The position numbers and the translations under genes are program-made. 64,000 nt of DNA from Guyanagaster necrorhizus (lineage: Eukaryota > Basidiomycota > Agaricomycetes > Agaricales > Physalacriaceae): assembly GCF_019112545.1 (NCBI RefSeq), contig NW_025064892.1:62001-126000 (forward strand), in the 5' to 3' direction. How positions within the stretch are numbered: position 1 is the first letter of the stretch; the number at the start of each line of letters is the position of its first letter. This document shows positions 12,466 to 24,336 of this stretch, piece by piece. The notes beneath the pieces are model-generated. The model did not search any database. It worked only from the letters and a program-made list of their open reading frames with translations, and was not told the origin of the DNA.

Positions 12466-13932
12466 TCAGAACCAGTCATAACGAACGTTGAGATAGCCTG
12501 AAGAAAGAAAACCTCTGTGTGTTCCCTGTCCATTCAGGCGGGGAGATTCCACCCAAGTCATCCAATAGTCGTCCGGGAAGTGCAAGTACACATTCCGTAA
12601 CGCGGGATATTTTTCCGTCAGCGTGTCTATGACTTCGCGGCCTTCAATAGAATCAGACCCTATCATAGAAATGATGACGAGATGCTGAAGGCCTGGAGAC
12701 AGGAGCATGTTCAGGAGCGCACGACAAAACGGCTATGCGGAGACGTGAACACGAAATGGCCAAGACAGATCACTGAACGGACTTACTTCTTTAGTCAATG
12801 CATACATTGGCTCCTGAGCCTGGGTTTGCAGGGGAAGTATGAAAGATAGGGAGCGAAGCCGGGGAAACAATGATGCAATGGATCCACACAATGCCTTGGT
12901 AGGGAAGGCGCGAAGCTGCATCGACTGGAGATCCGGAGCGCAGGTTTGCAGCATAGGCAGATCTTGCTGCAGGTCGAACATATCGCATGTTCCACCCCAT
13001 CTATCACCCATTACCCTAATGTGCCGCAGTTGTCGCTGTTCCTTCAAGATGGGCTTAAGCAGGTAGTGCGGCCCGTCGTACGCTAAAAGGGGAACGGATT
13101 CTGGTGGAGGAAGAATGGTGAGCGCATGAGGTCCTCGAGAAGAGGGCAGAATGCGCAACTCCATCAAACTTGGACACTTTGAGAGTGCAAGGGGGAGAAG
13201 CTCGGATTTGACCACCTGCTCATCGCCTTGGAGGGTGATGGACTTCAACGCCGTTAATTCCTGAATCTTGGTGATCTCCTCTAAAGCGTCAAGGGAAGAC
13301 CATTTGGAGTCTAGATGGAGGGTAGATAGAGTGTTGATATTTATTATAGATAGCCAGTGTTGTGGGGGGCGCAAACGGGGATCCTCGACACAACGGACGT
13401 GTAAGCTCTGTGTGGACCACTTGCGCTGCAGATCACTGGTTGCAAGTTTGACAGTCACGCAAGCTGTAAGAGACAGACACTTCAGACGACGGCACTGCGC
13501 GATGTCGCGGGCATGTTGAGGGGTGATAACAACATTTGCGAGAGACAGTTCCTCGAGCTCGGAGAAATCCGTAAGATGGGCGCAGAGGCTGTCAAACACG
13601 GGCTCAAAATCATGATCTGGCCAAGTCACAAACTCGATTTTGCATGTCTGAACAAATGATGCGATGCGCGGCGAAGTGTAGAAATCGTAACGCTGAATCG
13701 TGTCGACCAGACCAATACGTTGGCCTGTCTTGAGAAAATGAAGCATGGCATCTCGGTCATTATTGGCGATGAGGGTAAATGATTGGAAGAGATAGGGCTG
13801 GGCCATCCATCTGAACGAGCGTGATGCTAATGCTGCATTTCTGAGTCCATCTAACGGAAGATGGCGAAAGATGATTTCGCAAACTTCCACGGGTAGGTCG
13901 CTGCTATCCACCATCTTTGCCGTCGGGTGCAT
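12466..13932 (-). CDS. F-box and leucine-rich-repeat-like protein
   Basis: This is probably a substrate-recognition subunit of an SCF ubiquitin ligase. Two exons (13932-12787 and 12732-12466, joined by a GT...AG intron of 54 nt) encode 470 aa. The F-box lies near the N-terminus: DLPVEVCEIIFRHLPLDGLR followed by AALASRSFRW. The rest carries degenerate LRR-like repeats, for example LEELSLANVVI and LKCLSLTACV. The ATG at 13932 gives MHPTAKMVDSSDL; a second in-frame ATG at 13914 is equally plausible. It is head-to-head with PRP31, with 244 bp between start codons. Such F-box/LRR proteins form large divergent families in mushrooms, so the substrate cannot be inferred. Confidence 0.8.
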
Positions 13933-14176
13933 CTAAGTGGATGTTAGATTATAGACAACAACAGAATCAGTGAGTACTACCTGCATAGAAGTGACAGAGC
14001 TCCACGAAGGACAAAAATGTTCTCGAGTGCCCGTGCACACAGCAACCGACAGAGAATGTACAGGCTGTGTGCCCCAGGCTAAGCCTGGTGGAAGAGGTTG
14101 AGTAGTTCAGATTTCTGTTTACATGCACTGATCGATCAGCACGGCAATTCCCAGCTCGGCAACTTTGCAAACAACC

Positions 14177-16238
14177 ATGAGTGGTCTCGCCGACGAACTG
14201 CTCGCCGACCTCGATGGTCTATCAGATGTTGAAGAAGAATACGAAGAGAAAGAGCTTGGAAAGTCAGCTTCAACTATCAATCCTCTGAAGAGAAAGGCAG
14301 ATGACACCGGTTCCGATGCTGAAATGGACGATGCTGAAGAGGAGGCCGGTGAAGGCCAGCAAGCAGTGGGCAGCCTGGTCCTTGCTGGAGGCGTAAAACC
14401 AGCAGAAGAGCTTGATGCTGAAGACGTCCAGCAGATGGAACTGGGCAGCGTCGAGGACGTGACCAATATTGCTAAACTTGATGGCAGTAAGAGGATGACC
14501 GACCTTTTGAAGGTGCGTTCCTTGATGTCAGCCGTCGTATCTTTGCTCACTCAATGTTCAGGAAATCGAAAAATACCAGGCAAATCCAAGCACACCTGAG
14601 GCCATGGCGCTCCCCGCCCATATGAATCCTGAATACACGCTCATCGTCCAAGCCAATAACCTTTCTGTTGATGTTGAAAACGACATTATGGTCGTTCATA
14701 AGGCAGGCCGCCCTTTTTGTTTATTGAGCTGCAATATTTTTAACATCTTCTAGTTCATTCGAGATCATTACGCTCCAAAGTTCCCTGAACTTGAACAACT
14801 GGTGACCGACCCGGGGATGTACATTCGTTCCGTGCGCGTTCTCGCGAACAACGAGGTAAGTATGTTCAACATTGATCCCTCATTTGAAGCTTATTCAGCG
14901 GTATAGGACCCTACGAAAGTCGAATTGGCCGGCGTTCTGCCCCCGGCTGTAATCATGAGTGTCGTCGTCACTGCCACAACAACGTCAGGCAAACAATTAT
15001 CCAACGCCCAGTGGGAGGCTGTCCAACGCGCCTGTGATCTTGCGGACCGTTTGGAAGAGGCTCGGAAAGTGGTACGCACTTCACTGTCATCTCTGCATCA
15101 TCAAGATTAAAGATGCCCTCAGATTTTCATGTACGTCAGTTCTAGAATGAACGTTTTGGCACCCAATCTTTCAGCAATTGTTGGCACCACTACAGCTGCG
15201 AAACTCTTAGGTGTTGCGGGCGGCCTCGGTGCGTTGGCAAAGATGCCGGCTTGCAATGTTCATGTACGTTTATTTCTCACTTACAGCAGCGGCATTATGT
15301 CTGATCGACATGTCGTTTCAGCTTCTTGGAGCTCAAAGGAAAATAGCAGCCGGCTTTTCAACAGCTACGCAAAAACGGCATACGGGTTTCATATTCCAGT
15401 CTGAACTTGTGATACAAACTCCACCAGAATATCAGCTCAAAATACAACGCACAATTGGAGCAAAGTCCGTTTTAGCAGCTCGCATGGACCTGGAACGGCA
15501 GCGCCGAGATGGTCAGTGTCGTCAGCTCTCCTTCGGACCATTTTAATGAATAAGGACAGGAAGCTATGGTGAATCATTACGCGACAAAATTGAAAAACAC
15601 ATCGATCGTCTCGCCGCTCCTCCTCCCTCCAAGGTGACGAAAGCTCTACCAGTTCCAGGCGATGGTCCAAAAAAACGAAGAGGCGGAAAACGGTAAGCGC
15701 CTTGGTGACGCAAATTCATTCATTAACGTCAATTCTTTCCAGGGCACGAAAGGCTAAAGAAGCCTATGCTCAGACAGAATTACGGAAGCTGCAGAATCGC
15801 ATGGCTTTCGGAGAGGCGGAACAGGAAGTGGGTGCCTTTGATCAGACCAAGGGGATGGGTTTGATCGGTGCCGGTACTGGTAAAGTCCGAGCAGGCATGG
15901 GAGAAGCTAACAGTAGAGGCGAGTTTTTGCCCTGGAAATGATGAAAGTAGTTTGCTGATCTTTCCGTGTAGCCAAATTGTCGAAGGCCAATAGATTGCGA
16001 ACGTCAGCATTGACTCGTGCCGCCCAATCTTCCGGTTCAGGAACTGCGACCTCATTGAGTGTTACACCAGCACAAGGTACGCATTTGAAATGCAGTGGGC
16101 GTATTTCATGGATCCGCTGACTTTATACAAGGATTTGAGCTTACGAATCGGGCAACTGCAGCGCAGCGTGTAAAGGAAGCTAATGAGAGATGGTTTGCAG
16201 CCGGGAGCTTCTCGTTCGTAGGTCAGAAGGGTACCTGA
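14177..16238 (+). CDS. PRP31: Pre-mRNA splicing factor Prp31 (U4/U6 snRNP)
   Basis: Prp31 binds the U4 5' stem-loop with the 15.5K protein and bridges to U5 in the tri-snRNP. Ten exons (14177-14512, 14562-14702, 14754-14855, 14907-15071, 15123-15263, 15322-15511, 15560-15692, 15743-15918, 15972-16076, 16132-16238) give 531 aa. Visible features are an acidic N-terminus, [20 protein letters not shown], the Nop domain ([42 protein letters not shown]), the basic stretch [18 protein letters not shown], and a C-terminal [17 protein letters not shown]. The intron at 14703-14753 must start with GC to keep the conserved HKFIRD. The intron at 15919-15971 may also start with GC, although a GT donor at 15912 is available there. 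Confidence 0.95.
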
Positions 16239-16453
16239 CCATCTATGTATACGCCCAAGCTTATATTATCATTGTTATCAATCTCTATCAACTCTCCAGG
16301 AATATAGGGTTGAACGTGACTTTTGAAAATGCGGATAATGATACAAATGCTACACAGAAAAATACTACCTACTGTTTAAGTAAGGTGGTCAGGGACTTCC
16401 AAAAATGCAAGGCATGATAACAATAGAGGAATCGCAGGTATTAGGAGGAGTGT

Positions 16454-17184
16454 TTATGCTTGGCCAGGGTGAGCCGTAGCGACAGTTTCACCAGTAGCAG
16501 AACTCTGCGTCACATCGATAAAACCTTTTTGCTTAGGATTGGGTAGCGACTCCCGCTTGGACCGATAATCTCGAATGGCTGATCGGATGGCATCTTCGGC
16601 CAACACTATAAGGATGCATTGAGCTATGCTTGAACTGAAAACTAAATGAAATCTTACTGGAACAATGAAGTTTGACAGGAGGCAAACAAAGCTCTTTGGC
16701 AATCTCGGTATTTTTTATTTTGCCGGCATCTTCAAGAGAAAGGCCCTTGACGCGCTCGGTCATATATGAGCTTGATGCAATGGCACTACCGCAACCAAAG
16801 GTTTTGAACTTGACATCGGAAATAATGCCGTTCTCGTCGACGCGGATTTGGAGCTTCATCACATCACCGCAGCTAATGTCAAGACATGTGTGAGACAGCG
16901 GGCACACAACGCCAGATGAAAGCAATGACTCACGCAGGAGCTCCTACGAGTCCAGTGCCAACATCTATGTCATTCTTAGGGAGGGAGCCCACCTACAATG
17001 AAAGAAATTATCAGATAAGGCGGTCCAGACCGGGTACAGGAGGTCCACCAACGTTTCTAGGCCTTTCGTAGTGCGAGATCACTTTCTCATGATAACCCCG
17101 CGCAAGAACAGGTCTGAGGGCGACCCGTGATGCTACAGGACGAGCAGAACTGAGGACAGTGCGAGCAATGGCAAGACGGAACAT
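16454..17184 (-). CDS. ISU1: Mitochondrial iron-sulfur cluster scaffold protein Isu1/IscU
   Basis: This is the mitochondrial matrix scaffold on which Nfs1 and frataxin build [2Fe-2S] clusters. Four exons (17184-17053, 16992-16934, 16872-16658, 16605-16454) encode 185 aa. A basic, Arg/Ala/Ser-rich presequence is followed by [43 protein letters not shown] and [16 protein letters not shown], so the three cluster-ligand cysteines and the LPPVK Hsp70-binding motif are all present. The C-terminal tail after RSKRESLP is longer than in yeast Isu1. The start codon is 144 bp from that of divergent TAF9, which suggests a shared promoter. Confidence 0.97.
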
Positions 17185-17328
17185 GAAGGACAAAGGAAGG
17201 TTACGATGACGGCAAACGAAAGGCTGGGAACTGAGTTTCAATTGAAGGCACGTGAGAGGCACTCCACAGCTGACATATTCCAATCGTTCGGCCGATTGTC
17301 CGACTCAGATTTGGCGCTCTGCTCCATC
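17185..17328. promoter_or_regulatory. Putative bidirectional promoter, ISU1 / TAF9
   Basis: Only 144 bp separate the divergent start codons of ISU1 and TAF9, so both core promoters and both 5' leaders must lie here. I see no clear TATA box, as is common for housekeeping pairs. Confidence 0.5.
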
Positions 17329-18181
17329 ATGTCCTCTGCGCGGACTGTTGATAATCTACCACCAACTGCGAGAGCTATTGCTCTGTTACTTTCCTCAACG
17401 CCTGGTGTTCAAGACGCTCAACCCGGTGTGCTGCATCAGCTGCTTGAATTTGCCAACCGATATACCCAACACGTTCTCACTGATGCTCGTGTCTATGCAG
17501 AGCATGCAGGACGACAGGATAAAGTCGAGTACGATGATGTTGTCCTTGCGGTCCAAGCGCGCGTAGGCTGGGAGTTTGGTGGACGCGTACCAAAGGAGGT
17601 AGGGTAAAAAGCAGCAGCGGTGATAATCATTTCTTATTGACGCGTGCATTTTCATGCAGTATATCATGACATTAGCCTCGCAGACAAATGCTATACCTCT
17701 TCCTGCAGTACCCGAAGTCTTTGGTGTCCGTCTGCCACAAGCATCGGAATGCCTCACATCCATCGACTTTGACCTCGTTCCTAATAAGCCTCCACCAGGA
17801 GTGAAGTTATATGACGAAGAGGTGGAAGAAATTGAAGAGTCCGAGTCGGAGGATGAGGATGAGGATGAGGACATGGAGCCTGCCGCTATACCTTCGTACC
17901 CTGAGCAAGGCGACGCCGCGTCGTCTGTGGCCATGTCGCAGGAGCCTTATGTGGAGGAGGCACCGTTCCCGATTAGCGCCATTCAAACTGCAGCAGACAT
18001 AAGCACGCCTGCTGGGGAAAATCCAGAGGAGGGAAGTGAGATAGAGGACCACGAAGAGCTGTTTGCGGGCGACGATGAAGAGGGCAGTGACGCGATGGAG
18101 GAAGTTCAAACTGCGCTGGTAGATGAGCCTGCTACAAATGGCGTCAAGCGAAAATTGGTGGAAGAAGACGATTACGATTAG
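17329..18181 (+). CDS. TAF9: Transcription initiation factor TFIID/SAGA subunit TAF9
   Basis: TAF9 pairs with TAF6 through a histone fold in TFIID and SAGA. Two exons (17329-17598, 17660-18181) give 263 aa. The first exon encodes the histone fold: TARAIALLLSSTPGVQD, LLEFANRYTQHVLTDA and the loop DKVEYDDVVLAVQAR. The second exon begins YIMTLASQTNAIPLP and contains FGVRLPQASECLTSIDF, both typical of TAF9. A long acidic tail with Asp/Glu repeats and a final basic patch VKRKLVEEDD follows. The acidic repeat is encoded by a short GATGAG tandem. Confidence 0.95.
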
Positions 18182-18305
18182 TAGCTTGCTGTAATTTATT
18201 TTCTGTTGCTGTAAGAATATTTTGTCACATTGACGGAAACGGCAGTCGGACCGCGGTAACACCACACCACGTAAAGACGTGTTCTCTCAGCTTTGACTTT
18301 TCACA

Positions 18306-20013
18306 ATGCGCGCCCGCCACACGGCCCACAATTTCCTGGCATTTCCAGTCTATTCTTCTGCCTTCATCTCAGACAACGAGCTCGTTCTAGGCGGTGGTGG
18401 AGGTACTTCGCGCAGCGGTATCAAAAACAAACTGGCACGTACCATACGCGTTATGTGAAACCAGATATCCTGACCGTACGCTCAGAGACTGTACCATGTC
18501 GGAGAGGACCGCTCTGTTGACATACTCGACGAGTTCGAGCTCGAGGCAGGAGAGGATGCCCCAATGAGCATGGCCGCCAATGTTCAGGTTCGTATGGCCA
18601 ACACGTTTCTAGTCTCGGTTGCTCATTCTTGTTGGGAAACAGTCAAATACTCTCGTATGCGGAGCAAATAGTACTGAAGAGCTCGTAGCTAAAGGACAGA
18701 ATGAAAATTGTCGCGCTTTCGCTATCAAGAACCACAAGTGTGTGATCGTGTCATCTGGCCCAAGTTATGTTGAATCATCGTTAGGTTGAACTTTCTCCGA
18801 AAGAAAGGGACTCTGGACTCGGAAAGTATTGAGGAATTCCAGGTAAGTTTTCATTGGGTCTTCCTTTCGTAGGATTGACGCTGTGGCCAACATAGAAAGT
18901 CACAGTTTTATCAGAAGACGGATCCTTCGTTGCGGCTGCAGGTCCTAACATTGTTCGCCTTCTCTCTGTAGTCTGTGTCTCTGAGGGTTGATGTTATCAT
19001 ACTAGCTGCATCTCATGTCTCTTCCTTCGCTAACATTGCGTACGACGCCGATCTCCACAACGAAAGAAATATATGACGTTGCTTTTTTCGGGGACACGGT
19101 GCGTCCATCCTTGCTCTTAATGCCAGATATTGACTTCAGATAGATGATTGTTGTTACCACCGCCGAATTACTTGTCTACTCGATTCCGTCAAAACAGCAA
19201 AGGTCGTCACCTTCCAAGAGCAAGAAGAAGGGCAAGCTAAAAGCGACGGCAATACCTGAAATGAAACTCCAAAGAACTGTAGAATTCCCCAAGTCATTGA
19301 ACGGTACCTCAGGAGGTACGTTCCGAAGTGGACGGTATGTACCATTTCTTCGCACATTCCAAGCGATCTTCCATGGCGCCGAATATAGATATCATCCGAA
19401 AGATAGCAGCGTTTTCTATACGGCGGTCAATACGACGCCTGTACGCTCACGGAAGAGCAGGTCGATGCCGCGGCAGTCCTTTGTGTGCAAATGGAATACG
19501 GATACGTGGACCGTTGACAAGTCCCGAAAGATTGGAGACCGCGCGTTGACCTGCTTTGATGTCAGGTATGTCTTCTTACCCTGTTATTGTTTGAGATTGT
19601 GATTGATTGTTGTGTGCAGTCCTGATGGGCAATATCTGGGCTTTGGCTCATCAGACTTGACTATTGGGCTATTGGATGCCAATACGTTGGCTGTAAGGTT
19701 TTGTTTCCTTCCCCATACTTTTATTCATGCTCTATGAAAGCCTGCTGTGTCTATCCTGAAAGCTCACGAGTTCCCTCCGACCACAATATCATTCAGCCCC
19801 GATTCACACCTTTTCGTTTCAGGGAGTGCAGATAATTCTGTCAGGGTCGTAACTGTTCCGGAATCTTCCTCATCATCTTTCTGTGAGTCTTCCAACGCAC
19901 ATCAACGCACGCGTATTATTCACACATTGTCATATACAGCATGGGCTATCATTTTCCTAATTCTCACCGTACTCATGGTGTTGCTAGCGGCTGCAGTTCA
20001 GAAACTGCATTGA
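18306..20013 (+). CDS. SEC12: Sec12-like guanine nucleotide exchange factor for Sar1, WD40 membrane protein
   Basis: Sec12 activates Sar1 at the ER to start COPII coat assembly. Ten exons (18306-18434, 18486-18587, 18643-18737, 18785-18842, 18896-18970, 19006-19098, 19144-19334, 19389-19565, 19620-19692, 19741-20013) give 421 aa. The N-terminus contains LVLGGGGGTSRSGIKNKL, the potassium-binding loop region typical of Sec12, then WD-like blades (VSPDGQYLGFGSSDLTIGLL, FSPDSHLFVSGSADNSVRVV). A single C-terminal membrane helix (AWAIIFLILTVLMVLLAAAV) gives the type II topology of the family. The first intron starts with GC. The intron after residue Val in LLSV is only 35 nt and its edges are less certain. 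Confidence 0.85.
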
Positions 20014-20252
20014 GCGCCGTCTTGTATATATGTTATGCGAACACTTTAGGGTGTTTATAAATGTTTCTCCTGCATGAGAAGACACCTGGCCGTCCAAATT
20101 ATTATTTTGAAGATCGATGCAGCTGGCAGTGTCTACAAATAAGGCGTATTGGTTTTCCGTCAATGTCGAAGCATGCTTTTATCGTGCTGGTCCACATGAG
20201 ATGCAGAGCAAGATGACAACATACGCCGCAGCTTTATTCGACTACATACACC

Positions 20253-21794
20253 TCAAACATCCCATTGGACAAGGACGTGCTCCTCTCTCCATGCCTCTCG
20301 AGCGTCTTGCCCATTTTCCATACAACAATCCTTTTCACAAGAGAACACCATACAAGTTCCCCAGTCCATGCCACGATTACCGTCACTGCCTTTTAGCGCC
20401 TTTTGGACAGCTTTCCGGCGTTCCTCATCAGACATGTTCTTCGTCGAGTCTGTCGAGCCATCACGGAGGACGTTGATAGTATTGGGCATTAGCTGACATT
20501 CGAATACACGTTTGGATTGGCAGTTGGGACAGGGAGAGAGCGACGAAGGATTGTACGTCCGTTTGGCTGTGGGAACGACCATGAAGTCGGCCTTCATCAC
20601 GGCTCGTGGGAGAGTGGTAGGGGCTGGGAATAATAGGTCGAATACTTTGTCTGTTGAGAAGGGCAGAGGTACGCCGTTGAGATCGTAGCTAGAAAAGAGA
20701 GCTGGATGAGAGTGAACAAGAAGGTGAGATGTGGTATTTACCGTATACATTGCTCAGCTTCATGTTTTACCCGATTTGAGAATCGCTCAAAGACGAGGTC
20801 AACGTCTAGAGAATTCTCGTATTTTTCGGACCATCCTGTGTTCTTACCCCCTTTTGAGTCATCGTTGTCCTCGATTATTTGAGCACTCATAGGAATTTTG
20901 GGTTTCGGTTCGGGAGCTATGTATTCGGAAATTGTTTTGAGGTATAGAGGCCGGTATGAAAGTGTCTGTTTCCACGGCGAATCCTCCAGGGTAGCAGAGG
21001 TCATGGCGGTGAGCAGAGATTGCTCAGAGGATGAGGACTCATTGTCTGACTCACCACCCTCATCAACAGCGTCATCGTCAACTTCAGATGAAGCCATCGG
21101 CTTGATAGATGTAGCGTCACTAAAAATATGGGATCCAAGGCCAAATGGATTTGACGCTGTTGAAGCGCCACTCATCTGGATGACAATTAACAATGGCTGG
21201 TGTCGAAGGGAAAGATACTTTACGGAAAATGGGTTACTGATGGGCCCTTTCTGTGCCTTCTGTTTATCCGCTTCAGCTCGGGCCTTCTGTTTCTCTCGCT
21301 TCTTCTCCAGTTTTGCGGCATATTCAGCATTGTATCGCAAAGCTCTCCAAGCACGTATACTGGTGCACGAGGTGAGGATATGCTTGTTGAGGAGCTATAA
21401 CAATACACACCGAAACTCACCTCCCTTCCTTTTTCTGGCATTGCGCCCTTGCGCAGCCCCAGATGTACAGCGCCCGATCCATAGGACTGTCTTCAAAAGG
21501 ACACCACATCTGGGTCAAAAGTTCCATCGCATTGCTGCATACTTTGCACTGCGATGAAGTATAGGAAGGTTCACGTGAAGTAAGAAATGCCTTTAAACAC
21601 ATTGAGATTCTATCGACGGTACGCGTATAGAGCTAACCTACAGGGAGACCACCCAAGCGCGATACAGCACCATCGGAAAGATCTGTTTGTGAAATGATCT
21701 GACCATCTGGTACACCCAAGGTCACAGAGGTCTCGATCTCATCGAGGGCATCATCGTCAGAATCTGACCAATCGTCTCCTACGGGAGAAGGCAT
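20253..21794 (-). CDS. TSR4: PDCD2/Tsr4-like chaperone for ribosomal protein uS5
   Basis: Tsr4/PDCD2 proteins escort newly made ribosomal protein uS5 (Rps2) during 40S assembly. Five exons (21794-21642, 21590-21421, 21359-21224, 21175-20742, 20688-20253) encode 442 aa. The N-terminus is acidic (DWSDSDDDALDEIETSVTLG), followed by LGGLPAFL and a zinc-binding stretch with CKVCSNAM and CARAQC. The C-terminal PDCD2_C domain shows FERFSNRVKHEAEQCIRY, then CPNCQSKRVFECQLMP and WGTCMVFSCEKDCC. A Lys/Arg/Glu coiled segment lies between the halves. An ATG in the upstream leader is followed by an acceptor-like sequence, so a 5' exon is possible. It diverges from the NIPA gene, with 454 bp between starts. 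Confidence 0.9.
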
Positions 21795-22248
21795 GTTAAG
21801 GTAAGGCTGGAAAGAGATACAGTTAGTCATCTGTGCTGTACAATCGACAAGAAAGCTGAAAATTCAGGAAAGCATGAATGGTAAAATTTTGGGTATCGTC
21901 TTGTTCAACAGAAACCAAGAAACTTGGAACCGATGGCTCAGACTCGTCATCTAAAGAGCTCATCATGGAAGGCAAAGATAGAAATGGTACTCACCAAAGA
22001 GAATAGAAGATGGAGCTGTAGGCTTGGGCAGACGGTGATAGTCGAGGTACAAAAGAACCGAAAAAAGTTTTCGCTTGAAATGCATGAACAAACAGCGTCG
22101 GCCCGGGTCCCGGACGCCGCGGATACGCCGCGACGAACGTTGGACGCAGACCGTCACCTGCACAAAGGCCAACAGTGAGACGGGTTCGCCCCTGGAAGCC
22201 GAGGCATCCTCTCTTCCTTTTCTTATCCGCTCTCCTACTGGCAATATC

Positions 22249-24336
22249 ATGGATCCTGGTCGACTCCACATCAATACGCCAACCGTGATTGGTATCTCAG
22301 TCGCGATAGCTGGAAATATCCTCATTTCATTAGCTCTGAATATACAGAAGCTCGCGCACAAGCGATTAGACGTCGATAAATTGTCATCTCTGAACGCTTT
22401 AGGGAGAAACGGTGCCGCAAAACCTCGAGATGACGACGATAGTACTGGTCCAAGCCTCAACGAAAGGGATGAAGATCAGGAGGCAACAGTGGTGGGAGTA
22501 GCACAGTCAGATAACGAGTCGGATATCTTTGGATATCCAGAGGCAGTACCCTTGATGTCGTCGAATGGCCAGACAAACTATGGATCCTCGCCTTCACCCA
22601 GAAAGCCACACAAACGAAGCATTTCTGAGTTCTTGTCACTACCTCAGTTTGTGAGGAGACAGAAGGTGTCTATAGTATCAATTCCAGGCGATGTAATGGT
22701 GGAGGAGAGCGCGTCGCCTCAACAAAACAAGTTCGGTCGTGCTGAGGAGCTTGAACAGAATGAAGGTGACTACCTGAAATCCAAGCTTTGGTGAGATTCT
22801 TTTACTCTTTTGAAAAAGGACTTATGATCTGTTGTTCTCTTAGGTGGTCTGGTTTTCTCCTCATGAATATTGGTGAAATAGGTAACTTACTGTCCATAGA
22901 TCGAAATTATTTTCACTCTAACGACCCTTTAGGCAACTTCATATCGTATGCCTGGGCGCCTGCTTCGGTTGTTGCTCCTCTCGGAACTGTAAGCAAGCTA
23001 ACATGCAATATGTTCTTGAGCTCACGACTGCCAAAGTTTGCTCTCATTGCCAACTGTTTCTTTGCCCCCCTTTTACTCCGAGAACGGTTTCGCAAGGTGA
23101 ATATATTTACTCTACTTTGATAAGAACAAGACGCGCTGACCCTAATAAAGCGTGATATACTGGGCGTATTACTTGCTATGATTGGGGCTGTAACAGTGGT
23201 GTTAGCATCCAGTTCTGCTGAAACGCGTCTTGATCCCGACGGGCTGGTGAAAGCTATATCTCAAACTCCGTTCATCGTCTATTCATGCATTTATGTTGCT
23301 GGATCAATAATTCTTTCTATTTTATCTGAAGGATCTCTGGGTCGGCGATGGGTAACCGTCGACGTAGGCTTATGTGCCCTTTTTGGTGAGCCGATAGGTC
23401 GTACCACGTTTGATAAAATTTACCATGAGAACAGGGGGCTTTACTGTTCTTTCTACAAAAGCTATATCCACCCTGCTGACGATGCAATGGATAGAAATGT
23501 TCGCAAGCCCTATCACATATCCAGTCATCCTTGTGAGTAAACGTGACCGGCACCTGGAGGATATTCGACTTATGCTTGACAAGGTTCTTGCAGTTACAGG
23601 TATAGGACAAATCAGATACCTAAATCGCGCCTTAATGAGATTCGACAGCAAGGTTATTTGTCTCTGAAATTTTTTTCACTCGACACTAATTCATGACCGC
23701 AGATTGTTATACCCACTCAGTTTGTTTTGTTTAACCTTTCAGCTATCGTGGGATCTGCGATACTGTATGGTGACTTTCAAAAGGCATCTTTCCACCAAAT
23801 CGTAACTTTTCTGTATGGCTGTTCAGCCACCTTTGTGGGTGTATACATCATCGCACGGTCACCCCAAGATAACGGTGCTTCCGATCGGTTAGAGGAACAA
23901 GCCGAGGTTGAAGATGCTCAAAACAGGAACACTCTCGAAGACGCTCGGTCCCCGCGTTCGCGGGCAACAGTTGTACAACCATCTCCTAGAGACACCCCGG
24001 GTCTAAACCTGAGGCGTAGACGCAGTACTGTCAATCTAATAGGCTTAACGTCGGCTCAGGTTGGTAACGAGAAGCTACTTGTGTTTTCTGTCTCTGAAAT
24101 GTTGTCATTCTTAGCATCTTTTGTTAGTGCATACGCCTCCCCGTGAATCGCTTGCTCGGGAGCGGGATTTCGAACGGGGAACCCCCGTTCCAACGCCAGA
24201 CCATTACCAACCACATCGAGCCCAAAGTTGGAGAAGTGATGATTCATTTGACGTTATTCCCAGTGATAGTAGCGTTTCTCGCCGACCACAAGAGGGTACC
24301 CAGCGCTCGAGAAGCGGAGGCGAAACACCTCGGTGA
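22249..24336 (+). CDS. NIPA-family magnesium transporter
   Basis: This multi-pass membrane protein of the NIPA (DUF803) family is expected to carry Mg2+ across the plasma or endosomal membrane. Nine exons (22249-22790, 22844-22881, 22933-22988, 23037-23096, 23151-23385, 23435-23532, 23584-23652, 23703-24059, 24115-24336) give 558 aa. A first membrane helix (ISVAIAGNILISLALNIQKL) is followed by a hydrophilic insert of about 120 residues. Then come family motifs: FISYAWAPASVVAPLGT, FFAPLLLRERFRK, IGQIRYLNRALMRFDS and VIPTQFVLFNLSAIVGSAIL. The C-terminal 140 residues are hydrophilic and Arg/Ser-rich. The large cytoplasmic loop after helix 1 is common in fungal members and absent from animal NIPAs. 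Confidence 0.92.

Noticed and set aside
15919..15971. A second GC-AG intron in PRP31 as a firm call
   Set aside because: The GC donor gives the better match (SRAKLSK), but a GT donor at 15912 has the same phase, so it is left open.
20898..21557. 219-codon plus-strand open frame
   Set aside because: Antisense to the spliced TSR4/PDCD2 gene.
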